64,000 bases of DNA from Phycisphaeraceae bacterium. Its GTDB lineage: Bacteria; Planctomycetota; Phycisphaerae; Phycisphaerales; UBA1924. The stretch covers positions 186,001 through 250,000 of the forward strand of contig JAHBWW010000003.1 in NCBI GenBank assembly GCA_019636795.1. Reading direction: 5' to 3'. Position 1 is the stretch's first letter. Every line of letters begins with the position of its first letter. Both the position numbers and the translations under genes were made by a program. Positions 34,430 to 43,905 of this stretch are shown piece after piece. Below the pieces are notes generated by a model that did not search any database, was not told the origin of the DNA, and saw only the letters and a program-made list of their open reading frames with translations.

Positions 34430-35638
34430 ATGTCAAAGAAGAGCGTGACCTCGGTCGACGTCGCCGGCAAGCGTGTCCTGATTCGAGTCGATTTCAATGT
34501 CCCGATCGAAGGCGGACGCATCACCGATGACCGCCGCATCGCAGCCGCATTGCCCACGATCCGCAACGTCATCGACCGCGGCGGGCGCGCGATTCTCATG
34601 AGCCATCTTGGCCGGCCCGAGGGCCAAGGCTACGAATCGAAGTATTCACTCAAGCCCGTAGCCGAGAAACTCGCCGCGCTGCTCGGCAAGCCCGTTGCCT
34701 TCCCGTCAAGCGACTGCACCGACGCCGCCAGCGAGCAAGCCGTCGCCGCCATGAACAATGGCGATGTCCTGCTGCTCGAAAACCTCCGCTTCCACGCTGG
34801 CGAGAAGAACGGTGATGCAACCTTCGGTGCCCGCATCGCATCGTTCGGCGATGTGTACGTCAATGACGCCTTCGGAACCTGCCATCGCCTCGACGCCTCG
34901 ATGGTCGCCGTGCCCGAAGCCATGAGCCCCGGCAGCCCGCGTGTGACTGGACTGCTCGTCGAAATGGAAATCAAGTTCCTGTCTGGCGCGCTGGCTGCTC
35001 CTGCCAAGCCCTTCGTCGTGGTCCTTGGCGGGGCGAAAGTCTCGGACAAAATGGGCGCGATCGAGAATCTGCTTCCCAAAGCCGACGCGGTCCTGATCGG
35101 CGGAGCCATGGCCTACACCTTCCTCAAGGCCCTCGGGCGCGAAGTCGGCACCAGCCGCATCGAAACCGACCGCCTCGGCGATGCCAAGCGAGCCATTGAC
35201 CTGGCCGCCCGCGAGAACGTCGATCTGCACCTGCCTGTCGATCACATCTGCTCGACCGCATTCGCCGAGAACGCCGGCAACATCGAAGTCTTCGACGACA
35301 ACATCAAGCCCGGGTTCATGGGGCTGGACATCGGACCCAAGACTCAGATGCAGTTCGGCTCGATCCTGACCAAGGCAAAGACCATCGTCTGGAACGGCCC
35401 GATGGGCGTGTTCGAGTGGCGCCCCTTCCGCGTTGGCACCCGCGCCGTCGCCACCGCTGTCGCCGAAGCAACCGACGCCGGTGCGACCAGCATCGTCGGT
35501 GGCGGAGACACAGCCGCCGCGGTCGAAGCCTTCAAACTCGCCGATCGCATGAGCCATGTCTCGACCGGAGGCGGCGCCAGTCTCGAAATGCTCGAAGGCC
35601 GCCCATTCGCCGCCGTCGAACTCCTCGACCGCGCCTGA
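34430..35638 (+). CDS. pgk: Phosphoglycerate kinase
   Basis: Pgk makes ATP from 1,3-bisphosphoglycerate and ADP in glycolysis. The 402-residue protein has the family start RVLIRVDFNVPIEGG, the substrate motif ILMSHLGRPEG, VVLGGAKVSDKMGAI and the C-terminal nucleotide-site region IVGGGDTAAAVEAF...HVSTGGGASLEMLEG. The strong ribosome site AGGAGGGG overlaps the end of atpH, so pgk is translationally linked to the atp genes, coupling two ATP-forming systems in one transcript. Confidence 0.97.
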   Translation: MSKKSVTSVDVAGKRVLIRVDFNVPIEGGRITDDRRIAAALPTIRNVIDRGGRAILMSHLGRPEGQGYESKYSLKPVAEKLAALLGKPVAFPSSDCTDAASEQAVAAMNNGDVLLLENLRFHAGEKNGDATFGARIASFGDVYVNDAFGTCHRLDASMVAVPEAMSPGSPRVTGLLVEMEIKFLSGALAAPAKPFVVVLGGAKVSDKMGAIENLLPKADAVLIGGAMAYTFLKALGREVGTSRIETDRLGDAKRAIDLAARENVDLHLPVDHICSTAFAENAGNIEVFDDNIKPGFMGLDIGPKTQMQFGSILTKAKTIVWNGPMGVFEWRPFRVGTRAVATAVAEATDAGATSIVGGGDTAAAVEAFKLADRMSHVSTGGGASLEMLEGRPFAAVELLDRA

Positions 35639-35668
35639 TGAGTTCCCAGCCATCGGACCTGTACGTTC

Positions 35669-35677
35669 TGGTATAAT
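35669..35677 (+). promoter_or_regulatory. Extended -10 promoter
   Basis: TGGTATAAT is a perfect extended -10 element (TGN plus TATAAT). Its predicted start point, about 7 nt after the box, falls within 2 nt of the ATG at 35686, so the mRNA would be leaderless. No -35 is needed for this promoter class and none is seen. Confidence 0.65.
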
Positions 35678-35685
35678 CCCGTCGT

Positions 35686-35856
35686 ATGGGCGGACCAAGC
35701 TTTGACATGCTGCTGGTCATCCTCGGGCTCGTGGGTGTGCTGCTGATCATTCCCGCGATCATGCTCGTCGTACTCGTGCTCGCCAAACGGCACACGCCCA
35801 AAAAAACCGGCTCGCGCCGCGACTCGCGCCCCCGCAACAATCGCAAACGCCGCTAG
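35686..35856 (+). CDS. Small single-pass membrane protein (56 aa)
   Basis: A 56-codon gene begins with ATG just after an extended -10 promoter and no ribosome site. The peptide MGGPSFDMLLVILGLVGVLL opens a hydrophobic helix that continues IIPAIMLVVLVLA. It is followed by a very basic tail (KRHTPKKTGSRRDSRPRNNRKRR). The expected topology is an N-out helix with a cytoplasmic cationic tail that could bind RNA, DNA or acidic lipids. The stop codon overlaps the stop of the convergent DUF1552 gene at a shared CTAG. The family is unknown. Confidence 0.65.
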   Translation: MGGPSFDMLLVILGLVGVLLIIPAIMLVVLVLAKRHTPKKTGSRRDSRPRNNRKRR

Positions 35857-37208
35857 GCCGTCAGCCCTCCCAGTGGCCCCGTCGAGTCGCCGAAACTCTC
35901 GACCTCGCACCCCATCCGATCCAGCATCGACATATACAGATTGCACAGCGGCGTCTCTCGCTTGAACCCGACCACCCGCCCCGTGTCAATCGTCCCGCCC
36001 CCTCGCCCGGCAAGTATGATCGGCAGGTCTTCATGGTTATGCCGATTACCATCGCTGATGCCACAGCCGAAAAGAATCATCGAGTTGTCCAGCAGCGTCC
36101 CTTCCCCCTCGGGCGTCTGCGAAAGTTTCGCGATGAAGTGCCCGAATCGCTCGACATAGAACCGATCGATGCGCCGAATCTTCTCGATCATCTCCTCGTT
36201 ATTCTGATGGTGCGAGAGATGGTGGTGCCCCTCGTTGATGCCGATCTCAGGCAGCGTGCGGTTCGAGCCATCCACACCGAGCATGAATGTGCTGATGCGC
36301 GTGACATCCATCTGAAAGGCCAGCAGCATCATGTCATACATCAGATCAATATGCTCGCCAAATCGGCGTGGAATCCCCATCGGCGCCGCGACATCCGGCA
36401 TCGCCACCTCGCCCGATTCAGCCCTCGCCCGCTCGACACGCTGCTCGATCTCTCGCACCGATGATTGAAACTGATCGAGCTTTCTTCGATCATTCACGCC
36501 GAGCGAGCCTTCGAGCCTCTTCGCATCATCGAGCACAAAATCCAGAATGCTCTGCCGTCGGCTCAATCTCGCTTCGCGCGCCGAAGCCTCGCTGGCGTCC
36601 CCGAACAGCCTCTCGAAAACCGCTGCAGGATCGATCAACTTCGGGACCGGCGTGTCCTCGGCTCGCCACGAGATATTCGACGTGTACGCACACGAATACC
36701 CCGAATCGCAGTTGCCCGCTGCCGGTCCGTTCTCGCATCCGATCTCGATCGAGGGCAGCCGTGTTCGCTCCCCAATCTGCCTCGCAGCAAACTGATCGAC
36801 GCTCACGCCAATGCGAATATCGTTGCCCGCGGTCTTGCGAGCCTGATGCCCGGTCAGGAACGACGCACTCGAACGCGCATGATCGCCAGGCCCATCGCCA
36901 TTGGCACGCGCCTTGTCAAGCGTCAGACCAGTCAGGACATTGATATGCTCGCGCACGCCCGCCAGAGGTTCGAGCGTTGGCGAGAGCATGAATTCGCGCC
37001 CGGCACCCTTGGGCGCCCAATGCGCATAGTTCACACCATTGGGCATGAAAATGCACGCCATGCGCACAGGAGCCGCAGCCGGTGTACCCGTCGCACCCAC
37101 CGCCGCTCGCGCGCTGCGCCCCAGCCCACCCATCGCTTCGAGATACGGCAGCGCCATCGTGACGCCCAAGCCTCGCAACACCGTTCGACGTGAAATGCCG
37201 TTATTCAT
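35853..37208 (-). CDS. DUF1552 family Tat-exported protein
   Basis: A 451-residue protein with a twin-arginine signal (SRRTVLRGLGVTMALPYLEAMGG), so it is exported folded. The motifs MACIFMPNGVNYAHWAPKG, SASFLTGHQARKT and NMSMLFGCGISDGNRHNH-like text (NSMILFGCGISDGNRHNHED) are typical of DUF1552 proteins, which occur almost entirely in planctomycetes and related bacteria beside DUF1592-type cytochromes. Function is unestablished; a sulfatase/phosphatase-like fold has been suggested for related families. The start at 37208 (GGGAG upstream) overlaps the upstream gene stop as ATGA. Confidence 0.88.
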   Translation of the reverse strand: MNNGISRRTVLRGLGVTMALPYLEAMGGLGRSARAAVGATGTPAAAPVRMACIFMPNGVNYAHWAPKGAGREFMLSPTLEPLAGVREHINVLTGLTLDKARANGDGPGDHARSSASFLTGHQARKTAGNDIRIGVSVDQFAARQIGERTRLPSIEIGCENGPAAGNCDSGYSCAYTSNISWRAEDTPVPKLIDPAAVFERLFGDASEASAREARLSRRQSILDFVLDDAKRLEGSLGVNDRRKLDQFQSSVREIEQRVERARAESGEVAMPDVAAPMGIPRRFGEHIDLMYDMMLLAFQMDVTRISTFMLGVDGSNRTLPEIGINEGHHHLSHHQNNEEMIEKIRRIDRFYVERFGHFIAKLSQTPEGEGTLLDNSMILFGCGISDGNRHNHEDLPIILAGRGGGTIDTGRVVGFKRETPLCNLYMSMLDRMGCEVESFGDSTGPLGGLTA

Positions 37209-39625
37209 GGTGCCTGCTCCCTTCCTCGACACGAGCCAAATGTCTCACTCAACACCACCGCCTCGATGATCGCGCCCAGCGTGTCGCCCGACGCACGCGC
37301 CTGGCGCGCAATCTGCCGAACTGCGGGTCGATCAAAAGGCTCAAGCCCGCGACCGATCGCATACATCAGCACCGTCCCGCTCAGATTCTCGATGAACTGC
37401 TCATCACGTTCGAGCAGAATCCGCTTCAGATCCGCTGCGCCATCGATCCTGACCCCGCCGGGCAGCGTCCCGCTCGCGTCGATCGGCCTGTCCTCGTCGT
37501 GCGTGCGCCAGCGCCCGATCGCGTCGAAATTCTCGAACGCCAGCCCCAGCGGGTCGAGCCGATTGTGGCAGACCGCGCACGTCGGATTGGCAACATGCGC
37601 CGCCAGTTGTTCACGCAGACCCGGACCCGCAGCCGCAAGGGCCGCCTGTTCGAGCGGCGGAATGTCGGCGGGAGGCGGAGGTGGCGGCATGCCCAGAATC
37701 TGATCCAGCACATACAACCCACGCTTGACCGGGCTCGTCCGTGTCGGATTGCTCGTGACCGTCAGCACCGCACCCATCGTCAGCACGCCCCCTCGCTGCG
37801 AAGTTGCGCCGAGTTCGACACGCCGCATCTCGCGCCCCTCGACGCCCTCGATCCCGTACAGCGCAGCGAGCCGATCGTTGACAAATACCATGTCCGAGTC
37901 GATGAAGTTCAGCACGCTCCGATCATGCTTCAACACATCGGCAAAGAACATGGTCGCTTCTGACTTCATAGCCGAACGCAACTCGTCGTCAAACTCCGGA
38001 AACCGACTCGTATCCATCGCCATCTCGTCGAGCGACCGCAGATGCAGCCACTGCCCGGCAAAGTTCTCGCAGAACACACTCGACTTCGAATCCGCCAGCA
38101 TTCGGCGTACCTGACTTCGCAGCGTATCGTCTTCCAACAGCGAGCCATCGATGGCCGCTGCCATCAACTCCTCGTCAGGCATGCTGCTCCAGAGAAAGTA
38201 CGACAACCGACTCGCCAGTTCAGTGCCCGTCAGGCGATGCACATGCGACACATTATCAGCGTCAGGATTGTCCACCGCACGATACAAAAAGTGCGGCGAA
38301 ACAAGGCAAGCCGTCAACGCGAGCCGCACCGCCGACTCAAACCCTTCGCCGCCCGCACGCGACTGCTCATACAGCGACATCAGTGCTTGCACATCGTCCG
38401 CCGTCGCAGGCCTGCGATACGCGCGCGTCGCAAACGCCAGGAGAATTGCTCTCGCACGCTCCGCTTCATCCTCGATCGCGCGATGCGGCCCAAAGATCGA
38501 ACGCCACGCCTGAGGCCTCTGCGTCGTCTCCTCATCCAGAGGCCCCGCCACAGTGATCCACTCGATCGCAAGATTCCGGTCCGCGACGTTGGGCACCCAA
38601 TAGTCGTTCGTGAAGAAACCCGACACTGTTCGCAAGCCGCCACGAACCCGCACACGCATCGAAACTTCCTCAGGCTCCGCTTGCGTGCCCGAGATCGAAA
38701 ACGCACCCACTTCGCGTCCGTCAACACGCACACTCAGCCTCGCGTGCTCGTCGCCCGCTTTTGTCTCCCACGCGCTCAGGCGAATCTCGTACTCGCCCGT
38801 GGCGCCAAACTCATGCGTCCCCTGCACCGCCCCGTTCGAAAACAACAAGAATCCGCCTTGCCGTTGAGGCTGACCGTTGGCCGTGCCTCGCAAAGGTCGC
38901 ACGGGCACTGGCTTGCTGCCAATCTCCACGATTCGACCCAGTGCGAGATCAATCGCACGCTCCGAGGCTTCGAGATACTGCTCGATCGCGAGCGGCGAAA
39001 CGCTCAGCACGTCCGCGATGTTGTCGAGCCCATACCCGGTGTCGTCACGCGGCAATCTGGCTGCCAGATCAACCTCGCCCGGGTCGATCCCCAGCAGATC
39101 GCGCAGCGTGTTTCGATACTCTGTTCGATTCAGGCGATGAATCGTGAACCATCCAGGATCGATCTTGGCATCCGGCGGAATATACGCCAGTGCGTCATCG
39201 AGCCATTGCACCACGATCAGCCTCTCATGGCTGCTCGGTTCCTCTTCATCCGCCGGCGGCATCTCATGCGTGCTCACCATCTCTCGCACCATCGCAAGAT
39301 CGCCCGATGACGCCAGAATGTCCTTGATCGTGCGCACTGCGCTCAGGTCGACGCCGCCCTTGGACTTAGCACCCGAGTGACAGGAAACGCAGTACGCTTC
39401 AAGAATCGGCCCGACGTCTTCAGCCAGACGCCTCTCAAGTTCAATCGCCTGAATGTCCGGCTGTGCGATCGGCTCCGCCCGGTTCTCAGGCGACCACCAC
39501 GCCAGGCCGAGCATTACCCCCCCACTGGCGATCAGCATGCACACCATCGCCCCGGCCCAAAGTCCGGAAATACCTGACATTCCCAGGAAATCGCGAGGCG
39601 CAACCACAACATCAGACGACCGCAT
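37205..39625 (-). CDS. DUF1592/DUF1588/DUF1585-type cytochrome c protein
   Basis: About 806 residues, with an N-terminal membrane segment (GLWAGAMVCMLIASGGVMLGLAWW). A haem-binding CVSCH sits in a planctomycete-type cytochrome domain near the N-terminus. Next come the DUF1587-like region (FTIHRLNRTEYRNTLRDLLG), a ligand-binding-like beta region, DUF1595/1592 (AFATRAYRRPATADDVQAL; LSYFLWSSMPDEELM), DUF1588 (RGGVLTMGAVLTVTSNPTRTSPVKRG) and DUF1585. A second haem motif CAVCHNRLDPLGLAFENFD lies near the C-terminus. Probably an extracytoplasmic redox enzyme acting with the DUF1552 partner. The start is uncertain: ATG 39625 or GTG 39649. Confidence 0.88.
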   Translation of the reverse strand: MRSSDVVVAPRDFLGMSGISGLWAGAMVCMLIASGGVMLGLAWWSPENRAEPIAQPDIQAIELERRLAEDVGPILEAYCVSCHSGAKSKGGVDLSAVRTIKDILASSGDLAMVREMVSTHEMPPADEEEPSSHERLIVVQWLDDALAYIPPDAKIDPGWFTIHRLNRTEYRNTLRDLLGIDPGEVDLAARLPRDDTGYGLDNIADVLSVSPLAIEQYLEASERAIDLALGRIVEIGSKPVPVRPLRGTANGQPQRQGGFLLFSNGAVQGTHEFGATGEYEIRLSAWETKAGDEHARLSVRVDGREVGAFSISGTQAEPEEVSMRVRVRGGLRTVSGFFTNDYWVPNVADRNLAIEWITVAGPLDEETTQRPQAWRSIFGPHRAIEDEAERARAILLAFATRAYRRPATADDVQALMSLYEQSRAGGEGFESAVRLALTACLVSPHFLYRAVDNPDADNVSHVHRLTGTELASRLSYFLWSSMPDEELMAAAIDGSLLEDDTLRSQVRRMLADSKSSVFCENFAGQWLHLRSLDEMAMDTSRFPEFDDELRSAMKSEATMFFADVLKHDRSVLNFIDSDMVFVNDRLAALYGIEGVEGREMRRVELGATSQRGGVLTMGAVLTVTSNPTRTSPVKRGLYVLDQILGMPPPPPPADIPPLEQAALAAAGPGLREQLAAHVANPTCAVCHNRLDPLGLAFENFDAIGRWRTHDEDRPIDASGTLPGGVRIDGAADLKRILLERDEQFIENLSGTVLMYAIGRGLEPFDRPAVRQIARQARASGDTLGAIIEAVVLSETFGSCRGREQAP

Positions 39626-39700
39626 GCAATCGTGATCGGCTTGCTTCACACGACCAGACTACAGAATCATGGGCTGTTCGTCAAGATTCCCGCAAGATCT

Positions 39701-40357
39701 TCAGGGCGTCACCAGCCCGACGCGAATCGCAAAACGCACCAGATGCGCCCGATCCCGTACCCCAATCTTGTCCATGATCGAACCCCGATGAGCATCAACC
39801 GTCTTGGGACTGCGGAAGATGACCTCGGCAATCTGAAGCCGTGACTGCCCCTCGCCAATCAGCCTCAAAACCTCGATCTCGCGTGGCGTCAATCGGGCAA
39901 GGGCTGCATGATCGTCTGACAGAATGTGCCCGTTGTGCGTCAGCCCATCGGCCGACACTGGCACATTCGACATGGCGGGCAAAGGCACCGTTGCACGCCC
40001 CCGGATAGACCGAATGAGCGACTCGAGAGGTTCAGACTTGGTCACAACCTGCGATGCCCCGGCATTGAGCAACGAATCATTGGTGAACCTGTCCTCACTC
40101 GAAGTACACACCACAATCCGAAGCGATGGGAGTAGTTCGGAGACTTCCTCCATCAGATCAATGATGTCCGACTCCATTGAGTGAAGGTCGATGGCCAACA
40201 CATCCGGCTTCAACTCGACAGCCGCGTCGATCATGCTCTCAAATGCTGTCGGTTCACCCACAATGCGCATGTCCGGCTCTTGCGCCAGACACCGCCGAAG
40301 GCAATCCAAGATCATCCGGTGTGCCCCCGCAAACATTACACACAATACCGGTGCCAT
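39701..40357 (-). CDS. LuxR/NarL-family response regulator with degenerate receiver
   Basis: A 218-residue protein with a receiver domain and a C-terminal LuxR-type helix-turn-helix (LTPREIEVLRLIGEGQSRLQIAEVIFRSPKTVDAHRGSIMDKIGV). The receiver keeps the phospho-acceptor position Asp57 (AIDLHS), Thr85 and Lys107 but lacks the acidic pair after the first strand (VLCVMFAGAH instead of xDDH), so Mg binding and phosphorylation may be impaired. There is no adjacent histidine kinase. It lies downstream of glnN on the same strand; a palindrome ACAGATCTGT (40476-40485) sits in its upstream region. Confidence 0.88.
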   Translation of the reverse strand: MAPVLCVMFAGAHRMILDCLRRCLAQEPDMRIVGEPTAFESMIDAAVELKPDVLAIDLHSMESDIIDLMEEVSELLPSLRIVVCTSSEDRFTNDSLLNAGASQVVTKSEPLESLIRSIRGRATVPLPAMSNVPVSADGLTHNGHILSDDHAALARLTPREIEVLRLIGEGQSRLQIAEVIFRSPKTVDAHRGSIMDKIGVRDRAHLVRFAIRVGLVTP

Positions 40358-40511
40358 CGGCTGCACCCCCACTTCGTGGGGCTCAACCGCCTAAATCCGT
40401 CTTCTTCCCCAGAAGTAGACCAGATCAGGAAAACGACCCCACTACAGTAAGTAGCGTCATTTGCAACTCTTCCTGACAGATCTGTATGAAATATCTATCG
40501 AAAAGGGGTGT

Positions 40512-42713
40512 TCACCGGATGGACATGAGCTCGCGGTAAGTAGGCAGTGGCCAAAGGTCGTCTGCGACCACTTTCTCCAGCTCGTCCACAATCTCTCGTA
40601 AATCACCCAAAATGGGGTGGATCTTGGACTTGATGTACTCGGCCGCCGGCTGGGGCTTCTCTTCGAGGTCGAACTCGCGTTCGAGAGCCGAGCTCAGACT
40701 TGTCAGGATTACCTGCAACTGGGTGGTCATCTCGACAAAATCTGCCAGGGCCGCACGAGAGGCATCGCAATCGACTCCTGCCCCCTCTGTCGCGGCCACA
40801 GCCTCCGCCACCCGTGACTGGTGCTCAAGTGCTGCGGGCAGGATCAGCGTCCGCGCAATCGTCAACATCTGCTCGGCCTCGATCAGGCAGGTCTTGGCGT
40901 ACTTCTCCATCAGAATTGTCACGCGACTTTCCAATTCAGGCTTGGTCAGCACGCCGTACTTCTTGAACAACGCGACCGACTCGCGGCTGCGCAGGACCGG
41001 AATCGCCTCGACCGAGTTCTTGAGATTGGGCAATCCCCGTCGGGCAGCCTCTTCGTGCCATTCGGTGGTGTAGTTGTCGCCGTTGAAAATGATCCGCTTG
41101 TGTTCAGTCACCAGCGACTTGAGCAGTTTCTTGACAGTCTGCTCCAGTTTGGCTTCGGATGGCTTGGCACCGAGTTGTTTCTCAAGTTCGGTCGCGATGT
41201 GATCGAGCGCCTCAGCGACGATGACGTTGATGACCGTGTTGGGCCACGCGACTGAAGCCGTAGATCCGACAGCACGAAACTCGAACTTGTTGCCAGTAAA
41301 TGCAAAGGGACTGGTGCGATTGCGATCGCCAGCGTGCCTTGGAATGTTCGGCAGTGTGCGCGCGCCAAGGTTGATTGCGCCGCCCTTGATTGTGCGACTG
41401 GTATCGCCTCGTTCGATCTGATCGATAATGTCGGTGAGCATTTCGCCCAGGAAGATTGACATGATGGCTGGAGGCGCTTCGTTGGCACCAAGCCGATGAT
41501 CGTTGCCAGCGCTGGCGATCGACGCGCGCAGCAGATCGGCGTGCATATCGACAGCCCGAATGACAGCGCAGAGGAAGACCATAAACTGCATGTTGGTGTG
41601 GGTGTCGTCGCGCGGGTCGAGGAGGTTGACCCCGGTATCGGTGGTCATGGACCAGTTGTTGTGCTTGCCCGAACCATTCACCCCGGAAAAGGGCTTTTCG
41701 TGCATCAATGTGCGCAACCCGAAACGAGGGGCTACGCGAGTAAGCGTTTCCATCACCAGCATCTGATGGTCACAGGCGACATTGGTCTCTTCGAAGATTG
41801 GAGCGAGTTCATACTGGGCTGGGGCGACTTCGTTGTGACGAGTCTTGATCGGGACACCAAGGCGGTGCAGTTCGTATTCGACTTCGTCCATGAACGCCAG
41901 AACGCGCTCGGGGATAGACCCGAAGTAGTGGTCAGCGAGCTGCTGCCCCTTGGGCGGACGACACCCGAAAAGGGTGCGATTGCAGGACATGAGATCAGGT
42001 CGGGCGTGGTAAAGGTTTGCGTCGATGAGGAAGTATTCCTGTTCGGAGCCGAGGGTGGTGTAGACGCGCGAGACCCCGACATCGGTGCCGAAGATCGCCA
42101 GGATGCGTTTTGCCTGCTGACTGAGGGCATCGATTGAGCGCAGCAGGGGTGTTTTCTTGTCGAGTGCTTCGCCGGTCCAAGAGACAAAGGCGGTAGGAAT
42201 GCACAACGTCGGGGAATGGCTGCCTCGGACGATGAATGCGGGGCTTGAGGGATCCCATGCGGTGTAGCCGCGTGCTTCGAATGTGGCGCGAAGTCCGCCG
42301 GAGGGGAAACTGGAAGCATCGGGCTCGCTCTGGATGAGTTCTGAACCTGACAGGCCATAGATCGCACGTCCGGAGTCATCGGGAATGATGAGGGATTCGT
42401 GCTTCTCAGCGGTGGAGCCTGTGAGGGGCTGGAACCAGTGGGTGTAGTGGGTGACGCCACTGGCGACTGCCCAGTCCTTCATTGCGGCAGCGACGGCATC
42501 GGCCACAGTTGGGTCGAGGGGCTCGCCATGCTCGATGGTGCGAAGGAGGGATTTGAAGATGGGCTTTGGGAGGCGTTCTCGCATGGCCTGGAGGCCGAAG
42601 ACATCGGCCCCGAAGACCTGATCGGCGCGTTGGTCGCCATTGACGCGACGTGCGCGTTCTCGCCAGTGGATGGACTCATCAACTGCCCGATTGACTGCGG
42701 TCTGCCTGTTCAT
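40512..42713 (-). CDS. glnN: Glutamine synthetase type III
   Basis: GlnN makes glutamine from glutamate, ammonia and ATP. The 733-residue length is that of the GSIII class (~730), far from GSI (~470). Signature motifs include [68 protein letters not shown] and [13 protein letters not shown]. The frame stays open 528 nt upstream, but the start is set at 42713, where GGAGG lies 9 nt before the ATG and the protein matches GSIII N-termini. The leader contains two stem-loops and may regulate expression. Confidence 0.94.
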   Translation of the reverse strand: MNRQTAVNRAVDESIHWRERARRVNGDQRADQVFGADVFGLQAMRERLPKPIFKSLLRTIEHGEPLDPTVADAVAAAMKDWAVASGVTHYTHWFQPLTGSTAEKHESLIIPDDSGRAIYGLSGSELIQSEPDASSFPSGGLRATFEARGYTAWDPSSPAFIVRGSHSPTLCIPTAFVSWTGEALDKKTPLLRSIDALSQQAKRILAIFGTDVGVSRVYTTLGSEQEYFLIDANLYHARPDLMSCNRTLFGCRPPKGQQLADHYFGSIPERVLAFMDEVEYELHRLGVPIKTRHNEVAPAQYELAPIFEETNVACDHQMLVMETLTRVAPRFGLRTLMHEKPFSGVNGSGKHNNWSMTTDTGVNLLDPRDDTHTNMQFMVFLCAVIRAVDMHADLLRASIASAGNDHRLGANEAPPAIMSIFLGEMLTDIIDQIERGDTSRTIKGGAINLGARTLPNIPRHAGDRNRTSPFAFTGNKFEFRAVGSTASVAWPNTVINVIVAEALDHIATELEKQLGAKPSEAKLEQTVKKLLKSLVTEHKRIIFNGDNYTTEWHEEAARRGLPNLKNSVEAIPVLRSRESVALFKKYGVLTKPELESRVTILMEKYAKTCLIEAEQMLTIARTLILPAALEHQSRVAEAVAATEGAGVDCDASRAALADFVEMTTQLQVILTSLSSALEREFDLEEKPQPAAEYIKSKIHPILGDLREIVDELEKVVADDLWPLPTYRELMSIR

Positions 42714-42954
42714 GCGTGGTGGCCTCCGTTGACGGTGTACCAAAAAAGACGAACTGCCCCGTGTGGATTCGGGGATATTCACAAATCGTGATTGGAGTGG
42801 GTGTGAACCGCTCAGGTGTCCTGAATCACACGACTCCGAACGGGATTGATTCTTTGCGCGCGCAGTGGCTTCGGCAAGCGCGTCGTGCAAATGAATGCAA
42901 AAAAGGAGCGAAGTCGGCTCAATCGTAGACGCTGGACGTCCATTCACGGACCGA
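42714..42954 (-). promoter_or_regulatory. Structured 5' leader/promoter region of glnN
   Basis: The 241-nt gap upstream of glnN holds two potential hairpins on the minus-strand transcript. One has nested helices GTGTGA/TCACAC and TCAGG/CCTGA (42801-42841). The other is CCCCG/CGGGG (42757-42774), followed 9 nt later by six Ts (42742-42747). The second could be an attenuator, though the spacer is long. No known riboswitch was recognised. Confidence 0.35.
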
Positions 42955-43899
42955 TCAGGGCGAGTGCTTTCTGGCGATGGCAGCGACGGCTGCGATTTCG
43001 GAATCGGAATACTGGGTCGGGCGTGGCGTCTGGAACTTGACCTGCTCGCCGGTGAGGGCGAGGATGGCTTCGAGCGCGACATCACAGACGCGGAAGGGGT
43101 GCGTGTCGGGGAAATCCGCGGCCAGATGCAGAGCGACATCGCGGCGAGAAAGCAAGGGAATGAGGTGAGGGATGATCCAATTATCCTCGAAATATACAGT
43201 GCCGCGAATGGTGTCGAAGGCTTTGCGTCCCTGGGCAGCATTCATGGTTGCGACGAAATCCTTGCGGGCGGGTTCGTCTCCCATGCGGGCCAGTGCTTTG
43301 GCAATATCTTCCTTGGTGTACGGATCGGTTTCGCTTGCCCAGTGCATGCGCCATGCGTCGATGGCTTCAGTAGGTGTAACTCGTCCGGCAAGGAGCGCGA
43401 TCTGCCCTCGCAGGGCGGGTTCTCTGGCGGTGGCGTAGGCGCTGAGCAAATGCGCCATGATTCCGGCAGGCGGGTTGGGTCGCAAGATGGCGACGGCGAA
43501 AGTCTTGACGTCGTCGGATGGGTCGGAGAGGGATTGGACAGCCAGAGGCTGGGCGCGCTGAGCGTCGGCCGCGTCGAGCACACGCAGGCTGATGGCGCGG
43601 ACTTGAGGCGATGAATCGCCCAGCAGAGGCTGAACGGAATCAAAGACGCCTGGTCCTGATGCCGACGCCATGGTGATGGCGCGATCGTCGTACCCTGCGC
43701 GGATCAGTGAGATCAACTCTTGGGTGCTCATGGTGGTCTCCGCAGTCGGGGGCGACTGCTCAGGTGCGGGTGTGGCTGAGGATGCATTGGGCGAAACGGA
43801 ATCGCGCAGCGGCGCAGGTCCATCGGGGTTGGGCGTCGACTGCTCGCACCCGGCAAGTGCGATGAAAACAGCGAGCAAGACTGAGGCGGTGCGGCTCAT
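42955..43899 (-). CDS. HEAT-repeat-like lipoprotein
   Basis: A 314-residue lipoprotein (signal [11 protein letters not shown], lipobox LAGC) followed by a Pro/Ser-rich linker, then helical repeats such as [43 protein letters not shown]. These look like HEAT/PBS-lyase-type repeats, a protein-binding scaffold. It is the last gene in the minus-strand T6SS run, 6 nt behind the predicted metallopeptidase effector. A lipid-anchored periplasmic binding protein next to an effector is a common form for an immunity protein, but here that is inference only. Confidence 0.8.
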   Translation of the reverse strand: MSRTASVLLAVFIALAGCEQSTPNPDGPAPLRDSVSPNASSATPAPEQSPPTAETTMSTQELISLIRAGYDDRAITMASASGPGVFDSVQPLLGDSSPQVRAISLRVLDAADAQRAQPLAVQSLSDPSDDVKTFAVAILRPNPPAGIMAHLLSAYATAREPALRGQIALLAGRVTPTEAIDAWRMHWASETDPYTKEDIAKALARMGDEPARKDFVATMNAAQGRKAFDTIRGTVYFEDNWIIPHLIPLLSRRDVALHLAADFPDTHPFRVCDVALEAILALTGEQVKFQTPRPTQYSDSEIAAVAAIARKHSP

Positions 43900-43905
43900 A
43901 GACCT

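Noticed and set aside
42893-42920. Terminator after the HEAT lipoprotein gene
   Set aside because: A T6 run exists on the minus strand but the adjacent stem is only 4 bp, too weak to call.
42714-43241. 176-residue N-terminal extension of glnN
   Set aside because: The extension overlaps the lipoprotein gene region, is Ser/Pro-rich and unlike type III glutamine synthetases; a GGAGG site marks the true start at 42713.
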